Below are positions 1-12,044 of a DNA stretch of 64,000 nt, piece after piece; the first letter of the stretch is position 1, and each line of letters begins with the position of its first letter. The translations under genes were made by a program, and so were the position numbers. The notes under the pieces were generated by a model. It searched no databases. It was not told where the DNA came from and was given only the letters and a program-made list of their open reading frames with translations. Origin of the DNA: Diorhabda sublineata (Eukaryota > Arthropoda > Insecta > Coleoptera > Chrysomelidae); assembly GCF_026230105.1 (NCBI RefSeq), contig NC_079477.1, positions 2,485,001-2,549,000 on the forward strand. Direction: 5' to 3'.

Positions 1-1558
1 TACGATCGTTGTCATGACTAGAACGCGCTTCACCAAGCATTCACAGCGCTTGAAATACTCTTAGACGTTTCACAAAGCGATTACGATCGTTGTCATGACT
101 AGAACGCGCTTAACCAAGCATTCACAGCGCTTGAAAAACTCTTAGACGTTTCTCAAAGCGACTTCGAATGTTGTCATAACTAGGACGCGTTCCACCAAGC
201 ATTCACAGCGCTTGAAAAACTCTTAGACGTTTCTCAAAGCGACTTCGAATGTTGTCAAGACTAGGGCGCGTTCCACCAAGCATTCACAGCGCTTGAAATA
301 CTCTTAGACGTTTCACAAAGCGACTTCGAATGTTGTCAAGACTAGGACGCGTTCCACCAAGCATTCACAGCGCTTGAAAAACTCTTAGACGTTTCTCAAA
401 GCGATTACGATCGTTGTCATGACTAGAACGCGTTCCACCAAGCATTCACAGCGCTTGAAATACTCTTAGACGTTTCTCAAAGCGACTTCGAATGTTGTCA
501 AGACTAGGGCGCGTTCCACCAAGCATTCACAGCGCTTGAAATACTCTTAGACGTTTCACAAAGCGATTACGATCGTTGTCATGACTAGAACGCGCTTCAC
601 CAAGCATTCACAGCTATGAAAAACTCTTAGACGTTTCTCAAAGCGACTTCGAATGTTGTCAAGACTAGGGCGCGTTCCACCAAGCATTCACAGCGCTTGA
701 AATACTCTTAGACGTTTCACAAAGCGACTTCGAATGTTGTCAAGACTAGGGCGCGTTCCACCAAGCATTCACAGCGCTTGAAATACTCTTAGACGTTCCA
801 CAAAGCGACTACGATCGTTGTCATAACTAGGACGCGTTCCACCAAGCATTCACAGCGCTTGAAAAACTCTTAGACGTTTCTCAAAGCGATTACGATCGTT
901 GTCATGACTAGAACGCGTTCCACCAAGCATTCACAGCGCTTGAAATACTCTTAGACGTTTCACAAAGCGATTACGATCGTTGTCATGACTAGGACGCGTT
1001 TCACCAAGCATTCACAGCGCTTGAAATACTCTTAGACGTTTCACAATGCGACTATGATCATTATCATGACTAGAACGCGTTCCACCAAGAATTCCCAGGG
1101 CTTGACATATACTTAGACGTTTCACAAAGCGACTACGATCGTTGTGGTCACGACGAGAATGTCATTCATGACATTATGACAAAGAGGCGTTCCACCAAGC
1201 GTTCACGGCTCTTGAAATACTTTTAGACGTTTCATAAAGCGACTACGATCGTTGTGGTCACGGCGAAAATTTCATTCATGACGTTATGACAAAGAGGCGT
1301 TCCACCAAGCGTTCACGGCTCTTGAAATACTTTTAGACGTTTCATAAAGCGACTACGATCGTTGTGGTCACGGCGAAAATTTCATTCATGACGTTATGAC
1401 AAAGAGGCGTTCCACCAAGCGTTCACGGCTCTTGAAATACTTTTAGACGTTTCATAAAGCGACTACAATCGTTGTCATGACTAGGACGCACTCCACCAAG
1501 CATTCACAGCGCTTGAAATTCTCTTAGACGTTTCAAAAAGCGAATATGATCGTAATCC
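1..1558. repeat. Satellite array, 81-bp units with 110-bp variant units
   Basis: Head-to-tail units of 81 bp fill positions 1 to about 1130; the motif TACGATCGTTGTCATGACTA recurs at 1, 82 and onward. From about 1130 to 1450 the unit grows to 110 bp (for example 1241 to 1351) by an extra block of about 29 bp that includes TTCATTCATGACGTTATGAC. One more short unit follows before the array decays near 1558. Two unit subtypes alternate irregularly (TACGATCGTTGTCATGACTA and TTCGAATGTTGTCAAGACTA). The array is cut by the window edge, so its full size is unknown. No coding signal is seen. Confidence 0.95.
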
Positions 1559-2593
1559 TTTCCACTTGGGTTTAAGATTATGGATCTGGATCCGGATCAA
1601 AAGGAACGGGAAAGATCGTGGCACTTTTTGCTAAATTTGCCAATAATGTCACCGAATTCGCATTGCAGCAAGTTATCTTTCACACCTAGGGCAATTCTCC
1701 AGCCCTTTGTCTGTATTAACAAGCGAAACAACAATCTTCGGTAGGGGTTTTTCCAATTGAACATAGATTTTCCGAATGCAAAGTCCAGATGTAAAAACAA
1801 CAGCGGTTCTGTCTGGTTATGACACGGACTGGAGTTATTCTGTATTGCTAGTCTTGGGGCTTGTACAGCCCTACACAACTATTGGGACGTCTTGTGTTCT
1901 GGTATCCCCCATTTTTGGGGGTTGCCACGGAGAAGTGGTGTACGAACCTTCCAGTGCCTTGGCGATGATACAAGCCACTTTCTAAAATGATAAAACCCGA
2001 TGGACGGAAGCAATAACATAAAAAAATTGATAAAAGTGATGAAATGAATAATTCTGAACCTCTGTCAAAACTCAAATCACCAAATTTGTTGACCAAAGCA
2101 GCTTATGAACCCAATTTTTAACCAAGACATTTGAATCTGACGCTACCAACTAAACCAGTTGTTTTACATCATGTTTAATAAATAATCAAAGTTGTTTATT
2201 ATGTAGTTATATGTAGATTGCGTTTTAAAATTGTGTATATACGTAATTTATCAATAGCGATTACAGATTGTCTGCATATCTTGTTGTAAGTGAGCGTTTC
2301 CGGCTTCACGCTCGCGATCAACAAGTTTCGATAAAATTTTGAATTCTTGTCGACATGTGAAAGCAATTTCTCGTAACATGTGTTGTAATTTCTATTCTTA
2401 TTAAATATTTATCATAATTACTGTTATTTTCTAATAGTTGCCGATTGTTTATTAACATAAGTACCTCTGGCGATAATTGCTCTAATTCAAAACGAATCAT
2501 TTGATCAATTGCATAAGATAATTAGCATTTTACTTTCTCATATCAATAATAAATTACCGAAAACAAAAACGATTCAAAAGTAATAATAACTTT
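1559..2593. other. Intergenic, no gene recognised
   Basis: Short open frames occur on both strands (for example 1597-1878 minus), but none resembles a family I know and they overlap each other. An AATAAA-type signal on the minus strand (complement of 2448-2453) is a plausible poly(A) signal for the dehydrogenase gene that ends at 2594. Confidence 0.5.
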
Positions 2594-3704
2594 TTAATTT
2601 TCCTGTAATAAATTTTTTTTCTGGGTATTTCTGTCTATTGGGATAACTTCGTAAGCTGGTTCGCCACCTTCTATCAACCAAGCGGTTCCGTTCGGAGCGA
2701 ACTTAATAACCCTCATCACCTCTTCCGCCACGTGTTCTGGTCTACAATAAGTTTTAAAATTTAAAAGTTTTTTTTTTACTAATTTACTTGATATTTATCT
2801 TACTTTTGACCAGGCCATTTATTTATAGTAAACTGTAGATATTCCTCATAAGGTTTACCTAAATTTCTCCCATTCATATCGAATATTAACGGGGTAAATG
2901 TTACTCCCGGGCAAACGGCGATGAATCTTATATTCCATTTGTTATAAAAATGTTCGACACCCCACGATTTCGTCAAAGCAATCACGGCTGATTTAGTGGC
3001 TGAATAAATTGGGATATGCGGATAGAAATCCCAAGCTGCAGTCGAAGCGATGTTAACTATAACTGCTTCGGGTCCTTGTTGATATTTTGTCAAGAATTTC
3101 TCTGTAGCTAATAGGATACCGTGAATTGTCCCATTCTAAAAAAATCTTGATGCAAATACTTAAACAACAGACTGAAGAGATCAGATAAAGGAAAAAACGC
3201 TGGTGGCAGATCTGGATAATACGGTGGATGCGGAAACAATTAGTTTGGAATGATTTATGTACTCACCATATTTATATCAATTTCTCGTTCCCAAACTCTA
3301 TCATTTAAAATCCCAGCATTGTTGATTAGAATATCGATATGTTTAAATCTGTCCACGGTCTTTTGAAAAGCATCTGAAAACGTATAAATTGATACATAAT
3401 ATCCATCTACAATGTAATAACTCACTTTCGAGTTGTTGTCTACTTGTAACATCAGTTTCAACAAAAATTGCTTTCCCAGGTCCAAATTCTTTTTCTATTT
3501 CCTCCAATGCCGTTTTGCCTATAGTTGGATTTATATCTGCAAGAGTTACGCCCTAAAAGTGAGAAAAATGATGAAACTGATAGAAACAAATCGATTTATA
3601 TCTACCTGAAGGCCGTTTCTTAAAAGTTCCTTAGCATAATGTAAACCGATTCCAGACGCTCCTCCTGTAATTATAGCAAACTTTCCATTAATATTGAAGA
3701 CCAT
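2594..3704 (-). CDS. Short-chain dehydrogenase/reductase, 15-PGDH/ADH-like, five exons, complete
   Basis: Exons on the minus strand are 3704-3606, 3552-3426, 3373-3267, 3135-2804 and 2741-2594; all introns are GT-AG and frames join to 270 aa. Classical SDR marks are present. The nucleotide-binding loop TGGASGIG is at residues 13-20. Asp39 at the end of strand 2 predicts NAD(H) preference. NNAG is at 93-96. The catalytic set is Ser142 with Tyr155 and Lys159 (YSATK). The length is usual for classical SDRs. The sequence looks like the insect group annotated as 15-hydroxyprostaglandin dehydrogenase or alcohol dehydrogenase-like. The fold and cofactor type are well supported, but the substrate is unknown. 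It is probably cytosolic, since no signal peptide or membrane segment is seen. The ATG at 3704 sits seven residues before the conserved GKFAIITGG strand, as expected. Confidence 0.93.
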
Positions 3705-3869
3705 TATTAATGATCAGGTTAAAAGAAATGATTATTTGGAAATATAATATTATAAAAATATCATTATACTAGAACATTATCGTTTTAACCTAAACGATAA
3801 ACTCAATATCAATAACGATTATGAAATTTAATTAATGATATTTTGTTTACATAATATTTTAAAAATTCA

Positions 3870-5325
3870 ACAATATTGCGTTCTAAACTAATTGAAATTA
3901 AATAATTGATTATATTTATTATTATGTTCCAAACAGCATTAAGTACACAAAGTTGTATTTTGTCGCTATTTGGTTCATTACAGTTCATTGCGTCATACTT
4001 CCAAACAAAGTTTTTAACCGAAATTAATCTTTTATTGTTAATGGTTTATTACAGGCAATAACATTGTGTTCTAAATTGAATTAAATGTCGAAAATTTGAT
4101 TTTTTCACGTAATGTTCTATTATGTTTAATAATATTGTGTTCCACACTGCTTCAAATTGAAAAAATTTATGATTACATTTGTTATTATGTTCCAAACAGC
4201 ATTAAATGCACAAAGTTGTATTTTGCTACTATTTGGTTCATAACAGTTCATTGCGTCATACTTCCAAACAAAGTTTTTAACCGAAATTAATCTTTTATTG
4301 TTAATGGTTTATTACAGGCAATAAAATTGTGTTCTAAATTGAATTAAATGTCGAAAATTTGATTTTTTCACGTAATGTTCTATTATGTTTAATAATATTG
4401 TGTTCCACACTGCTTCAAATTGAAAAAATTTATGATTACATTTGTTATTATATTCCAAACAGCATTAAGTACACAAAGTTGTATTTAGTCGCTATTTGGT
4501 TCATTACAGTTCATAGCGTCATACTTCCAAACAAAGTTTTTAACCGATATTAATATTTTATTGTCAATGGTTTATTGCAGGCAATAAAATTGTGTTCTAA
4601 ATTGAATTAAATGTCGAAAATTTGATTTTTTCGCGTAATGTTCTATTATGTTTAATAATATTGTGTTCCACACTGCTTCAAATTGAAAAAATTTATGATT
4701 ACATTTGTTATTATGTTCCAAACAGCATTAAGTGCACAAAGTTGTATTTTGCTGCTATTTGGTTCATAACAGTTCATTGCGTCATACTTCCAAACAAAGT
4801 TTTTAACCGATATTAATATTTTATTGTCAATGGTTTATTGCAGGCAATAAAATTGTGTTCTAAATTGAATTAAATGTCGAAAATTTGATTTTTTCAAGTA
4901 ATGTTCTATTATGTTTGATAATATTGTGTTCCACACTGCTTCAAATTAAAAAAATTCATGATTACATTTGTTATTATATTCCAAACAGCATTAAGTACAC
5001 AAAGTTGTATTTAGTCGCTATTTGGTTCATTACAGTTCATAGCGTCATACTTCCAAACAAAGTTTTTAACCGAAATTAATCTTTTATTGTCAATGATTTA
5101 TTGCAGGCAATAAAATTGTGTTCCATATTGAAATAAATGTCGAAAATTTGATTTTTTCACGTAATGTTCTATTATGTTTGATAATATTGTGTTTCACACT
5201 GATTCAAATTAAAAAATTTTATGATTACATTTGTTATTATGTTCCAAACAGCATTAAGTGCACAAAGTTGTATTTTGCTGCTATTTGGTTCATTACAGTT
5301 CATAGCGTCATACTTCCAAACAAAG
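3870..5325. repeat. 263-bp satellite, about 5.5 copies, dimeric
   Basis: Units repeat every 263 bp (matching points at 4096, 4359, 4622, 4885 and about 5148). Units 1, 3 and 5 share variants with each other, and units 2 and 4 share others, giving a 526-bp dimer. Each unit holds a short open frame of about 64 codons, but the frames are A+T-driven and resemble no protein. The array lies between the dehydrogenase start and the yellow-family exons. Confidence 0.92.
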
Positions 5326-6318
5326 TATACAATAATAATATCCTGTATATTAATACGTTTTAGAAATCTACGTAAAATTTTAATATACTTTTGTCTAGAA
5401 ACTTTTTTCGAAAAACGCATACTTTTTGAGTTATAAACTTTTTTGTAAAAAATTTGACCGTTGACATAAATTATTTTTTTACGAGGATACCCTTAAAGAT
5501 ATGAAAATGGTTTCTGTTCGTTTGTTTTTAGCAAGGTCAGACGTATTTGAATCTATGTTGAAAAATTTTTTATTTTATACAGGGTGTGTATAAAAAGTGT
5601 TCAAAGTTCAGCTTCACAAATATCAAATTTCTTCATTTTTTTAAATAGAACCACCCGGTTTTTTCTATTTAAATACATTCAGGGGTAAAACATAAGGCAA
5701 ATTCATGTATACTTATACGTATTGTGAGAAGCAGGAAGGTCCATGAAAAAGGTTGTGCTTTAAATAGACTTGTAAAGACATGTGGAAACATTTTCCGCTG
5801 CTAAATACTTTAATTCCAGATACGAAAAAAATCTTATTATAATTCAGTTCCATAATTAAAAAGTACACCTTAACGTATTATTTAGGCCGGTTCAAACGAG
5901 TCTCGTTTTCGTATTCGCCCCGAAATATCAAAATACAATAACTAGAATTAAGATTCTAAAAAGTTAAGTATTTTTCACTTAATTCGTCGGTTTAAACTAT
6001 AATATCCAATTTCGCGTTTGTTTGGAAAAATAACTGGACAAACGATTTGAAATATGCCGTCGAAATATGCAGAATGTACGCTTAGAACTGCTAATGGACC
6101 AAGAGATGGCGCTGAAACGGGAACTCGAGCTGGCTGTCTAAAGGATGGGGTTGGTTTGAATCAAAGACGACATATTATTTTATTTAGCGGTTAGAACTTT
6201 TTCAAGTGTTCAAAGGCGTCTGTTTATGAGCCTAAAATCACATTTGCATCGTTTTTTAATACTTGTCACCTCAAAAATGGAAACCACCTCACTCTAAGGT
6301 ACTAACTTTTTGTTTAAG
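5326..6318. other. Spacer upstream of the yellow-family exons, no exon found
   Basis: A CAGGGTGTGTATAAAAAG stretch near 5580 resembles ends of insect mobile elements. I looked for the missing N-terminal exon of the yellow-family gene (a PYPDW-like motif followed by a splice donor) and did not find it. A 46-codon open frame starts at 6054 but resembles nothing I know. Confidence 0.45.
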
Positions 6319-7743
6319 GTTTTTGCGACAGCATCACATCAGTTTTCCGAATGGAAGCTGACACGTGCGGTCGTCTTTGGGTACTAGATAGCGGCCTTAT
6401 TGACGTAACCATCGATCCCAAGCAAGTTTGCCCTCCAAAAATTCTAGTATTCGATTTGAAAACCGATAAATTACTTTTAAAATATGAATTACCAAAAGAA
6501 TTTATTAAACAAGACGGTTTGTATTCAAATATTATTGTCGATGTGCGGGACGATTGTCGACGTGCCCACGCTTATTTAGCAGACGTTTGGAGATTTGGAA
6601 TAGTTGTTTTCAGTTTGGAAAAGATGAGATCTTGGAGGGTGACCGATCATTTGTTTTATCCGGAACCTCTAGCAGCAGCATACAAGGTAACATCTATATC
6701 TTTATATTGAATTTATATTTTCTATCGTATTGATGATCTTTAAGTCTATTTTCTAAATACTGAGATGTCTGCCCTATGTATACAGCGTCCCAATTAATAC
6801 AAGGCACTTGATATTATTTCTTTTATCTATCTTTTTAAAAAAAAAACTTATTTTGAAATATATTGTTAGAAATTACATTGTTTTGTTGAACAGTATTTAT
6901 ATACAGGGGTCCTTCGATAAGTACCTAACGCTCCGACGACTATAAGGTGAAATTATTTGGACTTCGATGGGTATTTCCACCTCCGGGTACCCATTATACA
7001 GCGTTGCCAGATTGTGCATAATTTCCCTAGATACATATTTTATCATTTTTAAGGTTCATAATTTGGATTTTGAATGGACGGATGGGATTTTTGGTATGTC
7101 TCTGAGTCCGTATTATTCACCCAATGAAGATAGGATTTTATTTTTCAATCCAATGTCCAGTTTTAGAGAATTCTATGTAAGGACTTCAGTTATACGAAAT
7201 GAGACCGGTTGGGCAGATATTAAGGGAGCTTTTAGACCAATTGGGCAAAGTAGAGGAAAATCGGGACATATGTCGGCCTCAAGAATCGATCAAAATGGTT
7301 GGTAACAAAATTTCCAATCCGAATGATGCATTTATTAAATTTTTAACATGATTTTCTGTTTATTTAGTTTCTAAATATGATAATTTATTTGTAAATACTA
7401 TTTTTCAGGTGTGATGTTTTACAATTTGGTAACTAGGGATTCTGTGGGGTGTTGGGATATAAGGAAACCTTATAAACGAGCCAATTTAGGCGTTGTGGCC
7501 AAGGATAATGAAAAGTTGGTGTTTCCTAATGACCTAAAAATCGATAAAGAAAGGAGACAAAGTGTTTGGGTATTGAGTAATAAGTTGCCATTTTATCTTT
7601 ACGCAAAATTAGATCCGAATGATATTAATTTTAGAATTTTGTCGGCTTATGTCGATGAGTCTACGAAAAATACAATTTGTGATCCTAGTTTTAGTTATTA
7701 CGATACATTCGAAGAATATGTAGGAGATAACGATTGTTATTAA
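6319..7743 (+). CDS. Yellow/major royal jelly family protein, last three exons (5' part missing)
   Basis: Exons are 6319-6686, 7054-7297 and 7409-7743 (stop at 7741-7743), joined in frame. The first begins after a TTTAAG acceptor and reads FCDSITSV then RMEADTCGRLWVLDSG, the hallmark start of the MRJP/yellow domain. Later conserved blocks are HAYLADVW, FEWTDGIFGMSLSP, SASRIDQNGVMF, VGCWD and FPNDLKID, which cover the rest of the beta-propeller to the C-terminus. The signal peptide and about 100 N-terminal residues should lie in upstream exons; none is visible back to 3704. They may be beyond a long intron that spans the dehydrogenase gene, or lost. The middle exon uses a weak donor (G|GTTGGT) to keep frame. 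Family members are secreted and act in pigmentation or as salivary or behavioural proteins; I cannot assign the paralogue (a yellow-e-like member is possible). Confidence 0.9.
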
Positions 7744-7923
7744 ATATAATTTTTGCAATTATTTATTGTGAGTTTATTTAATCAAGCCCTGCAGTTTGGA
7801 AACAAATCCAAAATTTTTGGGAGGCCACAAAAATAGCCGATTATTGTTCATTACTTGGGGTTTTTGAAATTTGTTTATTGAGATATTTCAATTTATCTAC
7901 TGGCAACATCGCTTAACCAATTT

Positions 7924-8490
7924 CCCATCATTTCCGTGTATGAAAAAAATTTTATTCAATGTCAAAGGTCAAAAAATGAGTTTTTCGCGATTATCAGCAA
8001 AACGGTAAGTTTTATCATGAAAATATCTTAGACAAAAATTGTAGATCGTAAAATTATCTACAAAAAACGTATCAGTACTTTTTTTTCTACGAGCTACCGT
8101 TTCTGAGATATTACGATTTTAATGGTTATCATAATTGCACGAAAAATACCAAAGCTGCAGAACTACATCGTCGAACTTTAGCAACATCTTCGTCAAATTA
8201 TAATTTATTTGATGAACTTATGACAGTTCCACCCAGTCAACAATAATTTCTTACAAATACACACAATAAGTCTCGGTTCATTTCAATGTTGTAAGAAAAG
8301 TTTACTGTTACAACTTTTACAACATTATATCTCAGAAACTGTAGCTTGTAGGAAAAAAAGTATTAATACGTTTTTTGTAGATAATTTTATGATCTACAAA
8401 TTTTGTCTGAGGTGTTTTCATGATATAACTCACCGTTTTGCTGATAATCGTGAAAAACTCATTTTTTGACCTTGAATAAAGTTTATGTCA
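7924..8490. repeat. Inverted-repeat (fold-back) element
   Basis: The left arm is about 7924-8120 and the right arm about 8320-8490. They are reverse complements of each other and share blocks such as GATCTACAAATTTTGTCTGA-type and CCGTTTTGCTGATAATCG. The arms are diverged and enclose about 200 bp. The left arm, including CATCATTTCCGTGTATG, recurs at 32826-33027. This looks like a decayed long-TIR or foldback DNA transposon; no superfamily can be assigned. Confidence 0.75.
8142..8246 (+). other. Coding-like tail inside the fold-back loop
   Basis: An open frame of 34 codons ends at a TAA (8244-8246). Its composition is unlike its AT-rich flanks (residues KAAELHRRTLATSS, then DELMTVPPSQQ). Its place between the two arms suggests it is the C-terminal remnant of a gene once carried by the element. 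I do not recognise the protein. Confidence 0.3.
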
Positions 8491-8633
8491 AACTATCAAG
8501 TTGGCTTGGAAAATGAATGTGAAAACAGAGAAAGTACGCATGCGCCGAAGATTAACGACTATCAGCTGTTTAGTATGAAGCATTCTTTGTGTAGCTGTTT
8601 GCTTCGTTCGTAAAAATAGATCAACGTATTGTT

Positions 8634-9070
8634 GTGATATTTCACATGAACCTTGTAAAAACTGCAACTGAAACTTATAATTTATTGAAACAAGTATATG
8701 TTTGTCATGTCGACGTGTTTTTGAGTGGTGTAAGTGATGGCCAAGAAGATGTTCAGGATGAATCACGCCCTTCTACGTCAAAAATGGATGAAAACATCGA
8801 AAAAGTCAGTAATTTTGGTCGATCTGGTCATCGACTAAGTATTCGTGCAATTGTTAAATCTATAGAAATTGACAAAGAATGTATACGACAAATTTTACAT
8901 CAAAATTTCTTCAAATTTGAACAAGAATCTCGAAAAAAATATTTGTATTGACACTTTGAACGTGATTGAAAATAACTCAAACTTATTAGAAAAGGTAATA
9001 ACGTATGATGAATCAAATCTGCATTTAAAATAACAATACGGTAGATGGAGCGTTGAAAAAAGATAATAAA
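8634..9070 (+). pseudogene. Mariner-type transposase remnant, N-terminal part
   Basis: The frame from 8634 to 8951 carries the helix-turn-helix region of insect mariner-like proteins: KTATETYNLLKQVY, an EDVQDESRPSTSK linker, then RLSIRAIVKSIEIDKECIRQ. After a stop, the next bases still read as VITYDES, which matches the region around the first catalytic Asp. The frame is broken and the catalytic core is missing. A second, shorter copy of the same N-terminal block follows at 9150-9237. Confidence 0.8.
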
Positions 9071-9149
9071 TTATTATATCATGTCTTCATATCATTTTTC
9101 GGAGTTTATAACAATTATAAAGATGATGGCTGTTTGTTTGTTTTGCAGT

Positions 9150-9237
9150 AGAAACGAAGAACTCAAAAATGAAACTCATAATTTATAGAAACAAGTTTTC
9201 TTCAATGAATGTTTATCGCGTCCACGTGTATTTGAGT
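9150..9237 (+). pseudogene. Second mariner N-terminal fragment
   Basis: The translation ETHNL-stop-KQVFFNECLSRPRVFEYF repeats the start of the mariner-type helix-turn-helix region seen at 8634, including the segment (ECLSRPRVFE) that the first copy lacks. The two fragments therefore come from different insertions or from a rearranged one. Confidence 0.6.
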
Positions 9238-9239
9238 AT

Positions 9240-10559
9240 TTTGAAAATATTTATTATCACATCATCTTTTTTATGTTTCAGACATTTACGAAATTTACAA
9301 AAATTTTATTCCTGATTTCTTTATAAAGAAATTTACTCCAAATCTTATTCTTCTCAAAAACTTATTTATAATTATCACAGTTCAATTATAAATCGTCCTT
9401 TATCTGTCTATAGAACACAAATAAGTAAATTTAGTATAATTGGTGGTGACCCTGCTTCTTATATTCGCTGGTAAGTTTTTCTTATTTTTTTTAACGTTGC
9501 TTTTGATATAGTGCTCACAACATTCCAGTTATCTTTAATAATTTGAGCAAATTTTGTAAATTCGTATTTTCTATTTATTTGAGGAACAGAACGAATAGAA
9601 TATAACAGATTTCCTGCTTAGTTAGATTTTTAAGAGTATATAAATTCAGTTTTTTAATATTTTAGAGCATAAGCTCCTTTTGATTGAAATCTGTTCTACC
9701 TACTCGTTCCTTCTTTAGTAATTTTCATCTGTGTTCCCGTTTCCTTCCTTATTTTTTCTCCGTAGTTCTACAGATGTCCCAACCACACAAAGGACTCAAC
9801 CGGTACACCTCCATCTCATTCAATTCAAATCCAACAACTGGGAATTAAGTTGAGGGCTGCAACCATCCCGGATTTCCATAGATGAGTCCCGGTCTAATTT
9901 TTAATATAAAAATAAATCTGTGTTGTTTTTAATTTATAACTGTTTTTATTCGTTGTGCTCTTTTGGATACACAGTTTTTTTTAATAAATTTATTTGTTTT
10001 TAAACCTTTTTTTTATTCACAACAATAAACAGTAATTTGGAGAATCGTGTCCGGGGATAGTTTGTTTAATTTTTATTAATTTAATTTATAAGGTATTTTA
10101 AATTCATATTTAACTTCGTTCGTTAAAAAGCTGGTGCATCCAATTTAATATTAATTGTTCACCCCATGCGAGTACCAATTATTTAAATACTTCAACTGAT
10201 GCCGAATACTACTTCCTGAGGAAGAGTCTGCAGCTGTAGAAGTAAGCGTTATAAAGGAAGGCAATATAAGTAAAGGATGTGAGGTAGGAAAAAAGAAAGT
10301 GAAAGTATAAAGTTATTAATATAAACTAAAAATAAGAAATAAAATTTATTCAGTTAAAAAAATATCTATAGAGTATATAATTTCCCAAATTTTAACAATT
10401 ATAATATATAGTGGTGTCAAAAACAAGAATACAAAATTTCATGACAAGTAAAGATATTCAATTATTAAAACTAGTATCTGAGTATTATAAAGGAAAATAT
10501 TTGATTATTTCAATATGTCATTAAATATAATTGCATAGAGATGAAACAATCATTACATT
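9240..10559. other. Intergenic, no gene recognised
   Basis: AT-rich sequence with no open frame that resembles a known family. A less AT-rich patch lies at about 9760-9890. No repeat structure is obvious until the array beginning near 10560. Confidence 0.45.
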
Positions 10560-11940
10560 TGATATAAAGATAGAAAATATAACATTTAAGTTCAATAAAA
10601 ATATTAACTTCAATACTTTTTTCAAAACCTTATCAAGTATTAGGAAACATCCATTACAGATATATTTTCATTGTAATGTAGTCTTTACATCATGTTATTA
10701 ACAAATGTTTTGTAAATAACAGAAACTGGTAAGAACAATTTATATAAATAGAAAACTTCTATAACTAGTTCTACATTTTGCTTAATAAGACATTAATGTG
10801 CATTTGAACTTAATTAAAATATTGAACCTCAATACCTTTGTAATATCTATTGTTTCAAGTATTAGGCAACACTCATTACAAATTTATTTTCACTTAACGT
10901 TTTGTAATTATTCTAATTGTTTTAGTTTCTTTTATGCAAAGACCAAAATAAAAAAAATTAATGAATGAAAAATGTTGTATGACTGGTTCTCATTTATGCT
11001 GAATATTAAATTAAGGTGCATTCCAACTTAGTAAAAATATTGAACCTCAATACTTTTATAATATATCTATGGTTAAAACTGTATTAAGTATTAGGCAACA
11101 CTCATTACAAATTTATTTTCACTTAACGTTTTGTAATTATTCTATTTATTTTAGTTCCTTTTATGCAAAAACCAAAATAAAAAAAATTAATGAATGAAAA
11201 ATGTTGTGCGACTGGTTCTCATTTATGCTTAATATGAAATTAAGGTGCATTCAAACTTTTATAATATCTATGGTTAAAACTGTATTATTAGGTAACACTC
11301 ATTACAAATTTATTTTCACTTAACGTTTTGTAATTATTCTATTTATTTTAATTCCTTTTATGCAAAAACCAAAATAAAAAAAATTAATGAATGAAAAATG
11401 TGCGACTGGTTCTCATTTATGCTTAATATGAAATTAAGGTGCATTCAAACTTTTATAATATCTATGGTTAAAACTGTATTATTAGGCAACACTCATTACA
11501 AATTTATTTTCACTTAACGTTTTGTAATTATTCTATTTATTTTAGTTCCTTTTATGTCAAGACCAAAATAAAAAAAAATAATGATTAAAAAATGTTGTGT
11601 GACTGGTTCTCATTTATGCTTAATATTAAATTAAGGTGCATTTAAGCTTAATAAAAATATTGAACCTCGGTACTTTTATAGTATCTATTGCTATAAATGT
11701 ATCTAATATTAGGCAACACTTATGACAGAAATATTTTCATAGCATTAACCACGTTTTATTATATTTATTTGTTTAATTCAATAATTTAACCAAAATATAA
11801 CTAAAAATTTAATTTAATTTTTGTAAAAACGATATTAAAGTGCATTTTAGTCTAATTAAAATATTGAACCTTAGTATTTTTAAATTCTGTATGGCCGAAG
11901 CAGGTTCAAGTATTAGGCAACACATATGGCAGAAATATTT
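10560..11940. repeat. Diverged tandem repeat, about 195-230-bp units
   Basis: About six units share the blocks TTAGGCAACACTCATTACAA, TTTTCACTTAACGTTTTGTA and AATTAAGGTGCATT. Unit spacing is about 228 bp (11014 to 11242) and then about 196 bp (11242 to 11437 to 11634) because of an internal deletion shared by later units. Outer units are the most diverged. The array lies just downstream of the membrane-protein gene that ends at 12045. Confidence 0.85.
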
Positions 11941-12044
11941 TCGACCTATTAATTAGGTTATATAGTAAAACTTTTGTTTTCTTTTTTTTTGTAACAAAAA
12001 ACAAAATTTGAAACGTTGCTTTACAACTAATTCTAATATTTAAT

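Noticed and set aside
1..1558. Regular repeats considered as a CRISPR array
   Set aside because: The whole 81-bp unit repeats with no unique spacers, and the window is eukaryotic.
1597..1878. A 93-codon minus frame near the first satellite
   Set aside because: It resembles no family and overlaps other frames; no splice or promoter context.
4096..5079. Four tandem 64-codon frames with hydrophobic starts
   Set aside because: They follow the 263-bp satellite. The hydrophobic look comes from T-rich codons, and no splice or promoter context supports them.
6054..6194. A 46-codon frame considered as the missing yellow-family exon
   Set aside because: It ends in a stop, has no donor, and shows none of the family's N-terminal motifs.
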